A stretch of DNA of 64,000 nt, taken from positions 56,954 to 120,953 of the forward strand of contig CABZJN010000001.1 of NCBI GenBank assembly GCA_902526085.1, read 5' to 3'. Made by a program: the position numbers and the translations under genes. Below are positions 46,803 through 55,892 of the stretch, in pieces (position 1 is the stretch's first letter; every line of letters begins with the position of its first letter). The notes beneath the pieces were generated by a model. It worked only from the letters and a program-made list of their open reading frames with translations. It was not told the origin of the DNA and did no database searches. The DNA is from an uncultured Pelagibacteraceae bacterium. GTDB lineage: Bacteria > Pseudomonadota > Alphaproteobacteria > Pelagibacterales > Pelagibacteraceae.

Positions 46803-47543
46803 ATGAATTCAACAAAAATAGAACCAAAATACATAAGTAAATCAAATCCACGAGTTGGCCTTATTGCTCTTGCAAGTGATTTTATGATTGAGAGAGATTT
46901 TATTAATGTAATTAAGGATAGAGAAATTGATTTTTTTGTTAATAGAATAGAGTGTTATAATCCTTTAACAAAAGAAAATCTCATTAAAATGTCAGATAAG
47001 GTAACCAGTGTAACAAAAGATATTTTGCCAGATCAAGATATTGATTGCGTAGTCTACGGATGTACATCTGGAACTATTGCAGCAGGTTATAACTCTATTA
47101 AGCAAAAGGTAAATGCAGCAAAACCAATGGCCCAGGTTACAACGCCAAGTACAGCCGCAATAAAAGCATTAAAAAAGTTAAACATTAAAAAGCTTTCACT
47201 ATTTACACCCTACAGCAAAAAACTTAATGATGAAGTTATGGGTTATTTTAAGTCAGAGGGATTTGAGATAACATCCAATTCATACTTTGATATAGAGGCA
47301 GATTACGACATAGGCAAAGTAGACCAAAATTATTTGTATGATGTCTTGTCTAAAATAGATTTAAATGGAGCAGATGCATTATTTGTATCTTGTACAGCTC
47401 TTCCTGTTTTACCAATAATTGATAAACTTGAAAAAAAACTTAACACGATTGTTTTATCAAGTAATCAGACATTAATTTGGGATACTCTGGTCCAAATAAA
47501 TAAAAATAACCTTGTAGAAGGTTTTGGTAAATTATTTAGATAG
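46803..47543 (+). CDS. Asp/Glu racemase/maleate isomerase superfamily, EutA-like (ectoine utilization)
   Basis: RVGLIALASDFMIERDF, VVYGCTSGTIAAGYN and ALFVSCTALPVLP double-Cys active site; adjacent to DoeA-like gene. Confidence 0.72.
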   Translation: MNSTKIEPKYISKSNPRVGLIALASDFMIERDFINVIKDREIDFFVNRIECYNPLTKENLIKMSDKVTSVTKDILPDQDIDCVVYGCTSGTIAAGYNSIKQKVNAAKPMAQVTTPSTAAIKALKKLNIKKLSLFTPYSKKLNDEVMGYFKSEGFEITSNSYFDIEADYDIGKVDQNYLYDVLSKIDLNGADALFVSCTALPVLPIIDKLEKKLNTIVLSSNQTLIWDTLVQINKNNLVEGFGKLFR

Positions 47544-47549
47544 AAATTC

Positions 47550-48719
47550 ATGTCATTTACTAAAGACGAGTATAAACAAAGATTAAAAAAAGTTCAGTCG
47601 ATGATGCAGGATAAAGGAATTGAACTATTAATTTCTCACGACACAAATAACATGAATTATTTAACTGGTTATGATGCATGGTCTTTTTATTATGCTCAGT
47701 GTGCAATTGTTCATGTTAACGCTGATCAACCTTTATGTTTTGTAAGAGCTCAAGACTCAGGAGGTGCGTATATAAAAACTTATCTCAAAGATGAAAATAT
47801 AATTGTGTATGATGAAAATTATATTCATACATGGCCAAAACATCCTTACGATTATTTAGTACAGATCATTAAAGATAGAAATTGGGATAAGCTTTCAATT
47901 GGAGTGGAGATGGACGCTCATTACTTCACTGCTTTTTGTTATGAAAAGATAAAACAAGGTTTACCGAATTCAAAAATAAAAGATTCAGAAAGATTAGTAA
48001 ATTGGGCAAGATATGCAAAATCTGATGCAGAAATTAATTACATGAAAACTGCTGCACTAATTTCAGAAAAAGGAATGAAGACTGCAATGGAGGTAATTAA
48101 ACCGGGTGTCAGACAATGCGATGCAGTAGGTGATATACAAAAAACTTTATTTTATGGGACCCCTGAGTTTGGTGGAGAGTATTCTAGTATCGCAACACTC
48201 TTACCAACTGGAAAAGGGACATCTGCATCTCATTTAACAGCAACGCAGGACAAGTTTGTAGAAGGTGAGGCGACAATCGTTGAGTTATCTGGAGTATATA
48301 AAAGATATCATGCGCCAATGGCCAGAACAGTCTTACTTGGAAAACCTGATCAATTAAAAATAGACACAATGAACAAAACTATCGAAGCTTTGCAAGCTGG
48401 AATAGATGCTACTAAACCCGGTAATACTGCAAATGATGTAGCTCAAGCTTTTTGGGGTATTTTAGACAAATATGGCATAGAAAAAAAATCAAGAACTGGT
48501 TACTCAATTGGAATAGGTTATCCACCAGATTGGGGTGAACATACTCTTAATATATATAAAGGAGAAATGACTGAACTTGTACCGAATGCGTGTTTTCATA
48601 TGATAGCTGTAATGCAATTTGGTGATTGGGGAGTTGAAGCTTCGGAGGCTATAAGAGTTACAGAAAAAGGGTGTGAATTATTCTGCAATTTTCCTAAAGA
48701 GTTACACATTAAGAGCTAA
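47550..48719 (+). CDS. doeA: M24-family ectoine hydrolase-like (DoeA/EutD-type)
   Basis: FTKDEYKQRLKKVQSMMQDKGIELLISHDTNNMNYLTGYDAWSFYYAQ, IGVEMDAHYFTAFCYEKIKQGLP, GYSIGIGYPPDWGEHTL. Confidence 0.75.
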   Translation: MSFTKDEYKQRLKKVQSMMQDKGIELLISHDTNNMNYLTGYDAWSFYYAQCAIVHVNADQPLCFVRAQDSGGAYIKTYLKDENIIVYDENYIHTWPKHPYDYLVQIIKDRNWDKLSIGVEMDAHYFTAFCYEKIKQGLPNSKIKDSERLVNWARYAKSDAEINYMKTAALISEKGMKTAMEVIKPGVRQCDAVGDIQKTLFYGTPEFGGEYSSIATLLPTGKGTSASHLTATQDKFVEGEATIVELSGVYKRYHAPMARTVLLGKPDQLKIDTMNKTIEALQAGIDATKPGNTANDVAQAFWGILDKYGIEKKSRTGYSIGIGYPPDWGEHTLNIYKGEMTELVPNACFHMIAVMQFGDWGVEASEAIRVTEKGCELFCNFPKELHIKS

Positions 48720-48764
48720 TTAACTGTTGCAAACAACTTAACTAAATGTTTTAAAAACTAATCT

Positions 48765-49850
48765 ATGTCAAAAAAAGAAGATTTCGTAAAATTTGATAAA
48801 GTCGACAAAAGTTACGATGGAAAAGTATTAGTAGTTAAAGATTTAAATTTAGATATCGAAGAAGGTGAGTTCGTAACAATGCTAGGACCCTCTGGTTCAG
48901 GAAAAACTACATGCTTAATGATGCTTGCAGGTTTTGAAACCCCAACTAATGGAGAAATTTATTTAGATAAAAATCCAATTTCAAATATTCCTCCACACAA
49001 AAGAGGTATTGGAATGGTTTTTCAAAATTATGCTCTGTTTCCTCATATGACAGTTTTTGAAAATTTAGCATTTCCATTAAAGGTAAGAAAAATGTCTCAA
49101 GTGGAAATAGAAAAAAAAGTAGATAAAGCTTTATCAATGGTTTCACTCGGTGGATTTGCAAACAGAATGCCAGGTCAGCTGTCAGGAGGTCAACAACAAA
49201 GAGTAGCAGTTGCAAGAGCATTAGTTTTCGATCCATCTGTTGTATTAATGGATGAGCCTTTAGGTGCCTTAGATAAAAATTTAAGAGAAAGTATGCAGTA
49301 CGAAATTAAACACATTCATGAAAGTATTGGTGTAACAGTAGTTTATGTAACTCATGATCAAGGTGAAGCATTAACTATGTCAAATAGAATCGCGGTATTT
49401 AATGATGGTAAAGTTCAACAACTATCAAGTCCTGATAAGTTATATGAAGAACCTGTGAACTCCTTTGTTGCAGAATTTATCGGAGAAAATAATACCTTTG
49501 GTGGAGAGGTTTCTGAAATTTCAAATGGAACATGTAGAGTAAAATTAGAAAAGGGTGAAATAATTGCTAATCCAATTTCAGTAAAATCTGTTGGTGAAAA
49601 AACTACTGTATCAATTAGACCTGAGAGAGCATTGATTAATCCTAAAGATAAAATGGATAACAATCAAAAAGGAAAAATCGAAGAGGTAATTTATCATGGG
49701 GATCATACTAGAGTTAGATTAAATTTACTTGGTAATTCAGAATTTATATTGAAAGTTCCAAACAGCTCTCAAAATTTAGATATTAAACTTGGTAATGAGA
49801 TTTATATTGGTTGGAATAGTCGCGACGCTAGAGCTTTAGACCCAAAATAA
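48765..49850 (+). CDS. Spermidine/putrescine-type ABC transporter ATP-binding protein (PotA-like)
   Basis: LGPSGSGKTTCLMMLAGFETPTNGEIYLD, LSGGQQQRVAVARALVFDPSVVLMDEPLGALDKNLRE, C-terminal TOBE-like domain. Confidence 0.9.
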   Translation: MSKKEDFVKFDKVDKSYDGKVLVVKDLNLDIEEGEFVTMLGPSGSGKTTCLMMLAGFETPTNGEIYLDKNPISNIPPHKRGIGMVFQNYALFPHMTVFENLAFPLKVRKMSQVEIEKKVDKALSMVSLGGFANRMPGQLSGGQQQRVAVARALVFDPSVVLMDEPLGALDKNLRESMQYEIKHIHESIGVTVVYVTHDQGEALTMSNRIAVFNDGKVQQLSSPDKLYEEPVNSFVAEFIGENNTFGGEVSEISNGTCRVKLEKGEIIANPISVKSVGEKTTVSIRPERALINPKDKMDNNQKGKIEEVIYHGDHTRVRLNLLGNSEFILKVPNSSQNLDIKLGNEIYIGWNSRDARALDPK

Positions 49851-49948
49851 GCCAAAATATTACATTATTGTCAAAATCCACTGTTGACTCTCTATTCCTA
49901 TGTTGCTGTACTCGTTCTTTTATAAAAAAACGTTTAAACGGAGGATAA

Positions 49949-51067
49949 ATGAATAAATTAAGTAAATTATTACTTGCTGTAACTTTTGCTATTTCAGTAT
50001 CTTCATCAGCTTTCGCAGTTGTTGTTGCGTCTTGGGGTGGAGCTTACACAGAAAGTCAAAAGTTAGGTTATGGTGACCCAACTGCAAAAGCACTTGGTAT
50101 ACCAATTGAGTGGGTAGACTACTCTGGTGGATTATCAGAGATTAAGGCTCAAAAAGAAGCAGGTGCAATTACATGGGATATCATAGACGTATTTGCTTAT
50201 GATACTATTAATGGTTGTGACGAAGGTATTTTTGTTGAATTTGATTTTGACAAAGACTTTCCACCAGCACCAGATGGTACACCTGCAAGTGAAGACTTCT
50301 TCACAGATATGCCTAGTAAGTGTGCAGTAGGAAATATTTTGTACTCTTGGAATTATGCTTATAACAGCGACTTGTTAAAAAGCACACCAAGTACGATAAA
50401 AGATTTCTTTAATACGAAAAGATTTCCTGGGAAAAGAGCAATTTACAAAAGTGCTCTTACAAACCTAGAAATTGCATTAGCAGCTGATGGCGTAAAAATG
50501 GGTAAAGGTGGAGAGTTTCTATATGAAAAACTTGAAGACCCGGCTTACGTAACTAGAGCTATGGACAAAATCAAAGCACTATGTGAAGATCCAAATGGCG
50601 GATGTGTATTTTGGTCAGCAGGTGCTCAACCACCAGAATTATTAATGAGTGGTGAAGTTGTAATGGCAACTGGTTGGAATGGTAGATTTTTCAATGCAGC
50701 AGTTGGAGAAGGCGCTCCAATAGTTCAAGTTTGGGATGGACAAGGTCTTGACTATGAATATTTTGCATTAGTAAAAGGAGGACCAAACGAAGCTGACGCT
50801 ATGAAAGCTTTAGCAATGATGACAAACACAGAAATGTTAGCAGGAAGTGCTAAATATATAGCATATGCTCCGTGGAGAAAATCATCAATTGCAGTTATGG
50901 AAGCAGGAGAGCCTTGGTATAAAGATGGAAAAACGAATATGGTTCCACATATGCCAACAGCACCAGCTAACCTTAAAAAATACTTCTTAGTGAACGCTGA
51001 GTACTGGGCTGACAACGGCACAGAGCTTGGTGAGCAGTGGGAAGCTATGAAAGCTAGTATTAAATAA
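49949..51067 (+). CDS. Spermidine/putrescine-type ABC transporter substrate-binding protein (PotD-like)
   Basis: Signal peptide; VVASWGGAYTESQKLGYGDPTAKALGIPIEWVDYSGGLSEIKAQKEAGAITWDIIDV; preceded by GGAGG RBS. Confidence 0.88.
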   Translation: MNKLSKLLLAVTFAISVSSSAFAVVVASWGGAYTESQKLGYGDPTAKALGIPIEWVDYSGGLSEIKAQKEAGAITWDIIDVFAYDTINGCDEGIFVEFDFDKDFPPAPDGTPASEDFFTDMPSKCAVGNILYSWNYAYNSDLLKSTPSTIKDFFNTKRFPGKRAIYKSALTNLEIALAADGVKMGKGGEFLYEKLEDPAYVTRAMDKIKALCEDPNGGCVFWSAGAQPPELLMSGEVVMATGWNGRFFNAAVGEGAPIVQVWDGQGLDYEYFALVKGGPNEADAMKALAMMTNTEMLAGSAKYIAYAPWRKSSIAVMEAGEPWYKDGKTNMVPHMPTAPANLKKYFLVNAEYWADNGTELGEQWEAMKASIK

Positions 51068-51102
51068 TTAAAGTTTTAAACACTTTAATTTTATATTATA
51101 GT

Positions 51103-51130
51103 AAGGGCGGTCATATTGACCGCCCTTTTT
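51103..51130 (+). terminator. Intra-operon intrinsic terminator between PotD-like and PotB-like genes
   Basis: Perfect 10-bp stem AAGGGCGGTC (51103-51112) / GACCGCCCTT (51118-51127), 5-nt loop, followed by a T-tract; downstream ATG at 51134. Confidence 0.85.
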
Positions 51131-51133
51131 TTT

Positions 51134-52387
51134 ATGAGCTCAGAAACAGGAAAAATTTTAACAACAGATGGAATTCCCCTAGAGGAAAGTCTAAAACAGT
51201 CAGAAAAGAAAAATAAAATTAAAGCTTTTTTACTAGTTGCACCATTATTATTATTTTTAATTATCACATACATGATTCCAATTGGAGACATGTTCTCTAG
51301 AAGCATAGATGATAAGATGGTTACAAATATGCTTCCCAAAACCTATAAAGCAATGGAAAACTGGGATGGTAAAGAACTTCCACCAGAAGAAGTTTTTGAA
51401 GCATTTTATTTAGATTATAAAATTTTAGTTAAGAATAAAACTGCAGGAAAATTACAGACACAATTAAATTATGAAAAAAATGGTTTTAAAAGTGTTTTAA
51501 AAAAACTTGCCAGAAAACAAAAGAAATTCGAGGAAGGAAACTACAAAGAACAAATAATGAAAGTTCACAAAAGATGGAGAAATGTTGAATATTGGAGAGC
51601 AATTAAAAGAAGAGCTCCATCTTATACATATTCAAAATATCTTAAGGGTATAGATATGTACTCAGATGAAGATGGAAAAATTGTTCAAGTATCTGAGGAT
51701 AGACGAATTCATAGAATTTTATGGATTAGAACAGTGGAGGTTGCTTTCTTTGTAACTTTGTTTTGTTTTTTAATGGCTTATCCAATTGCACATTTATTGG
51801 CAACTCTACCCATGAAATACAGTAATTTGCTAATGATTTGTGTCTTATTGCCTTTTTGGACTTCTTTACTTGTAAGAACTGCTAGTTGGATGATTCTTTT
51901 ACAACAACAGGGTATTGTTAATGACTTTTTTGTTTGGATAGGTCTTGTTGCAGACGATAACAGACCAGAAATGATGTACAATAAAACTGGTACCTATGTA
52001 GCAATGACACAAATATTATTACCATTCATGGTTTTACCTTTGTACAGTGTTATGAAAACAATATCTCCTAGTCTGATGAGAGCTGGCAAATCTTTAGGAG
52101 CAACACCAGCTACTGCTTTTTTAAAAGTTTATTTTCCACTTACAATTCCAGGTATTGGGGCAGGTTGCTTATTAGTATTTATCCTTGCAATTGGGTATTA
52201 CATAACACCAGCCTTAGTAGGTGGAGCTTCAGGAACACTTATTAGTAACCAAATAGCATATCACATGAAGAGTACTTTAGATTGGAGTTTTGCATCTGCG
52301 ATGGGTTTAATGCTTTTGACAGGAGTACTTGTAATCTATTGGATTTATAACAAACTTGTAGGAGTTGATAATATTAAACTAGGATAA
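51134..52387 (+). CDS. Spermidine/putrescine-type ABC permease (PotB-like) with long insert after TM1
   Basis: FLLVAPLLLFLIITYMIPIGDMFSRS then ~120 aa charged insert before MAYPIAHLLATLP; SLGATPATAFLKVYFPLTIPGI EAA loop. ORF track start at 51116 lies inside the hairpin. Confidence 0.85.
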   Translation: MSSETGKILTTDGIPLEESLKQSEKKNKIKAFLLVAPLLLFLIITYMIPIGDMFSRSIDDKMVTNMLPKTYKAMENWDGKELPPEEVFEAFYLDYKILVKNKTAGKLQTQLNYEKNGFKSVLKKLARKQKKFEEGNYKEQIMKVHKRWRNVEYWRAIKRRAPSYTYSKYLKGIDMYSDEDGKIVQVSEDRRIHRILWIRTVEVAFFVTLFCFLMAYPIAHLLATLPMKYSNLLMICVLLPFWTSLLVRTASWMILLQQQGIVNDFFVWIGLVADDNRPEMMYNKTGTYVAMTQILLPFMVLPLYSVMKTISPSLMRAGKSLGATPATAFLKVYFPLTIPGIGAGCLLVFILAIGYYITPALVGGASGTLISNQIAYHMKSTLDWSFASAMGLMLLTGVLVIYWIYNKLVGVDNIKLG

Positions 52388-52389
52388 TT

Positions 52390-53244
52390 ATGGCTTTACC
52401 GAAATATACAGAACCACATTATAGAATTTGGCATTATTTTTATCTTTTTGTTTGTGGATGTGTTTTCTTTTTTTTAATTGCACCTTTATTTGTAATTTTT
52501 CCATTGTCATTTAATGCGGAGGAATTTTTAGTCTTTACAGATGGAATGAAGAGACTGGATCCAGATGCTTTTTCATTAAGGTGGTATAATGATATGATTT
52601 ATGGAACGAAAAATCCGTGGGGATTAGCAGCAAGAAATAGTTTTATAATTGCTATATTTGCAACTTTAGGATCAATTATTTTGGGTACTCTTGCTGCATT
52701 GGGTTTAAGCAGCAGACATATGCCATATAAAGGTTTGATAATGGCAATTTTAATTTCTCCAATGATAGTTCCACTGATTATTTCAGGTGTTGCAATATTC
52801 TTTTTTATGGCAAAAGTAGGTTTAGCAGCAACACACTTGGGTATTATATTAGCACACATTATTCTTGGAACTCCCTTTGTTGTAATAACAGTTACTGCAA
52901 CACTATCAGGTTTTGATCATAGCATAACACGTGCAGCATCTAGTCTTGGAAGCAGTCCTTATAATACATTTATGAAAATTACCTTACCATTAATATTACC
53001 AGGAGTAATTTCAGGAGGTTTATTTGCTTTTGTAACATCATTTGATGAGGTTGTAGTTGTATTATTCTTAGCAGGCTTAGATAATACAACAATTCCAATT
53101 CAAATGTGGACAGGACTTAGAGAGCAGCTTAGTCCTACAATTTTAGCTGTAGCAACTTGCTTAATAGTTTTATCAGTATTAATTTTACTAACTGCTGAAC
53201 TTTTGAGAAGAAGATCTGAGAGATTAAGAGGAATAAATAGATAA
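52390..53244 (+). CDS. Spermidine/putrescine-type ABC permease (PotC-like)
   Basis: PLFVIFPLSFNAEEFL, AARNSFIIAIFATLGSIILGTLAALGLS, SLGSSPYNTFMKITLPLILPGVISG. Confidence 0.9.
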   Translation: MALPKYTEPHYRIWHYFYLFVCGCVFFFLIAPLFVIFPLSFNAEEFLVFTDGMKRLDPDAFSLRWYNDMIYGTKNPWGLAARNSFIIAIFATLGSIILGTLAALGLSSRHMPYKGLIMAILISPMIVPLIISGVAIFFFMAKVGLAATHLGIILAHIILGTPFVVITVTATLSGFDHSITRAASSLGSSPYNTFMKITLPLILPGVISGGLFAFVTSFDEVVVVLFLAGLDNTTIPIQMWTGLREQLSPTILAVATCLIVLSVLILLTAELLRRRSERLRGINR

Positions 53245-53245
53245 A

Positions 53246-54370
53246 TTAGTTTACGGACTCAATCACTGTAGCAATTCCCATACCCAAACCAATACACTGA
53301 GTTGAAAGTGCATATTTTTTATTCTCTCTTTTTAGTAATTCAGCAGCTTTGCCCGTAATTCTTGCGCCTGTTGCTCCAAGAGGATGTCCAAGGGCAAGCG
53401 CTCCGCCATCTAAATTAACTTTATCTTTATCAATACCTAAATCTTTAATACATGCTAAGGATTGCGACGCAAAAGCCTCATTCAATTCAACAATATCAAT
53501 TTTATCTGCTGTCAATTTAGCTCTTTCCAAAGCTTTTTTTGATGCTCCAATTGGACCTAATCCCATATAGTCAGGGTCACACCCTTGCACTGCAGTAGAT
53601 ACAATTCTTCCCAAAATATTTAAATTATTTTCTTTTGCATAATTTTCTTCGCAAATTAATGTTGCAGCTGCACCATCGGTTAAAGGTGATGAAGTAGCTG
53701 CTGTAACAGTACCATTTTCATCGAACGCGAGTTTTAATCCATCCAACTTTTCCATTGTGCTGCCAGGTCTAATATTTCCATCGGTATCACAATCTCCGAT
53801 AGATACAATTTCATTTTTAAAATTACCTTTTGTTTGTGCTTCATGTGCTTTTTGATGACTTGAGATTGCAAATTCCTGTTGTTCATTTCTTGAAATATTA
53901 TATTTTTTGGCAACATTTTCTGCAGTAGTTCCCATTGAAAAATAAACGTGCGGATTATCACTTTTATTTTCTGGATAAGGTATTGGATCGAAACCTGTAT
54001 TAACTCTGGTCATACTTTCAACTCCTCCACATATAAATACTTTTCCTGCTCCTAACGAAATTTTACCTGCAGCAATATGAATAGCTTCCATTGAGGAACC
54101 ACACCATCTATCAACTGTCATTCCAGAAGTTTTAACATCCATATTAGTTAAAAATGTTGTTAACTTTCCAATGTTAAATGACTGCTCTCCAGTTTGAAAT
54201 GCACAACCTACAACAATATCTTCAATATCCTCTTTTTTAACATTGGATTTCGCAACTAAATTTTTAATCACTTCTGCTAGTAAATTTACTGGCTTTGTAT
54301 CTACTAGCGCACCTTTTCTCGCCATTGTGAAAGGCGATCTTGAGAAGCCGGTAATTACAGGTTTAAACAT
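53246..54370 (-). CDS. Thiolase family (acetyl-CoA acetyltransferase)
   Basis: MTVDRWCGSSMEAIH, LNEAFASQSLACI, GGALALGHPLGATGAR, STQCIGLGMG. Confidence 0.9.
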   Translation of the reverse strand: MFKPVITGFSRSPFTMARKGALVDTKPVNLLAEVIKNLVAKSNVKKEDIEDIVVGCAFQTGEQSFNIGKLTTFLTNMDVKTSGMTVDRWCGSSMEAIHIAAGKISLGAGKVFICGGVESMTRVNTGFDPIPYPENKSDNPHVYFSMGTTAENVAKKYNISRNEQQEFAISSHQKAHEAQTKGNFKNEIVSIGDCDTDGNIRPGSTMEKLDGLKLAFDENGTVTAATSSPLTDGAAATLICEENYAKENNLNILGRIVSTAVQGCDPDYMGLGPIGASKKALERAKLTADKIDIVELNEAFASQSLACIKDLGIDKDKVNLDGGALALGHPLGATGARITGKAAELLKRENKKYALSTQCIGLGMGIATVIESVN

Positions 54371-54386
54371 ATCGATAAATATAAGG

Positions 54387-55553
54387 TTAATCTGGGAATG
54401 GTAAAGAAGTTATAATGCCTTTTCTATTTTTACCATTGAACGTATTCACAAAAACCTCATTTCCAATTTCCCAATAATCTTTTAAAATCATTGAAAGGCC
54501 TATATTCTTTCTGAATCCTGGAGAATATATTCCAGATGCAATTTGCCCAATTTTTGCATTATCTTTTGAGTATACTGGCAAAGGCATACCAGTTGGCTTA
54601 CATGGATCTCCATCAAACAAAATTCCTCTCATTTTTTGTACAATTCCCTCAGATTGTATCTTTCTTAAAGCCTTTTTACCTATAAAATCATGATCATCCT
54701 CTTGTTTACAGTATTTTTCAAGATTACACTCAAGTGGATTATTTTCTCTTGTAAAGTCATTTCCATAAGACATTAACCCAGCCTCAATTCTATCAATTAA
54801 ATTTGGACATCCTGGAGAAATATTAAATTTTTGTCCGTTCTCCCATATAGTATCCCAAAGTTTTTCTCCAAGTTCTATCTCATTAAAATGTGTTTCAAAT
54901 CCTTTAAAGTATATTTCAAAACCATCTTGTTTACTGTAACCAGATCGTGCAATAATTTGTTTAGTTCCTAAAAAATCAAACACTTTAAAATTGAAAAATT
55001 TCAACTTTTTTATATCCTCACCGAAAATTGAAATTAGTAGATCCTCAGATTTCGGACCTTGAACAGCTAGTGGATATACATCTGGTTCGATAATTTCTAC
55101 ATTTAATTTTGATCCTAAAGCAATTCCTTTTGCCCAAAGCAAAATATCGGAATCTGCTATTGAGATCCAAAACATATCATCGTCTAGTTTTAATAAAACT
55201 GGATCATTAATCATTCCAGCTGTGTCATCAATTATTGGAATATAAAAACATTTACCGGTCTCCATTTTTTTTATGGATCGTGGTGTCATTTTTTGCACCA
55301 ATCTTTCAGCATCAGGCCCTGTTATTTGTACTTGTCTCTGGCATGACACATCCCACACTTGAACCTGTTCTCTTAAATGCCAGTAGTCTTCTTCTACGGT
55401 ATTTTTAAAACCTTTTGGTAGTAGCATGTGATTAACAACAGTAAAATCAGACACTCCACATTCCTCTACTTTATTTGTATATGGAGTTCGTCTTATACGT
55501 CTAGACATATTTAATTTTATATTTTTTTGTGTAATTAAATTTTCTTTACTCAT
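54387..55553 (-). CDS. GcvT-family aminomethyltransferase, DmdA-like (DMSP demethylase-type)
   Basis: RRIRRTPYTNKVEECGVSDFTVVNHMLLPKGFKNTVEEDYWHLREQVQVWDVSCQRQVQITGPDAERLVQKMTPR; FWISIADSDILLWAKGIALG; GCPNLIDRIEAGLMSYGNDFTRENNPLE. Confidence 0.75.
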   Translation of the reverse strand: MSKENLITQKNIKLNMSRRIRRTPYTNKVEECGVSDFTVVNHMLLPKGFKNTVEEDYWHLREQVQVWDVSCQRQVQITGPDAERLVQKMTPRSIKKMETGKCFYIPIIDDTAGMINDPVLLKLDDDMFWISIADSDILLWAKGIALGSKLNVEIIEPDVYPLAVQGPKSEDLLISIFGEDIKKLKFFNFKVFDFLGTKQIIARSGYSKQDGFEIYFKGFETHFNEIELGEKLWDTIWENGQKFNISPGCPNLIDRIEAGLMSYGNDFTRENNPLECNLEKYCKQEDDHDFIGKKALRKIQSEGIVQKMRGILFDGDPCKPTGMPLPVYSKDNAKIGQIASGIYSPGFRKNIGLSMILKDYWEIGNEVFVNTFNGKNRKGIITSLPFPD

Positions 55554-55554
55554 T

Positions 55555-55890
55555 TTATTTAGACCACCACACAGTGTAGCTATTTCTAGAAATTATTATT
55601 GGAATATGATATTTTTTATTTTGATCTTCCATTTGAAATTTAATGTTAATTTCTGAAACTATTTTTTTTTCTGAAAAATAATTACCGGTTTTACAAACCA
55701 TTTCATACTCACACTTACAGTCGTCTTTACTTAATTCAAATTCTTGGAGTATTCGTCCACCTTCATCAGATTTTGTCTCGCAGAAAACTTTCTTGTTTCC
55801 ATTTTCATTTATTTGATAAATAATTACATCAACATTTGCAGCGTGCGAGCCATTTGTTGCATCCAATAAGTGAGAAGAGAAAGTTGCCAC
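55555..55890 (-). CDS. Transthyretin-like / 5-hydroxyisourate hydrolase-related protein with diverged C-terminus
   Basis: FSSHLLDATNGSHAANVDVIIYQ, SDEGGR, KTGNYFSEK, KYHIPIIISRNSYTVWWSK; lacks the canonical YRGS end. Confidence 0.7.
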   Translation of the reverse strand: MATFSSHLLDATNGSHAANVDVIIYQINENGNKKVFCETKSDEGGRILQEFELSKDDCKCEYEMVCKTGNYFSEKKIVSEINIKFQMEDQNKKYHIPIIISRNSYTVWWSK

Positions 55891-55892
55891 AA

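Noticed and set aside
49851-49948. Possible riboswitch or small RNA upstream of the PotD-like SBP gene
   Set aside because: 98-nt gap carries a possible TTGACT box and a good RBS, but I could not find a stable conserved-looking fold or known riboswitch motif
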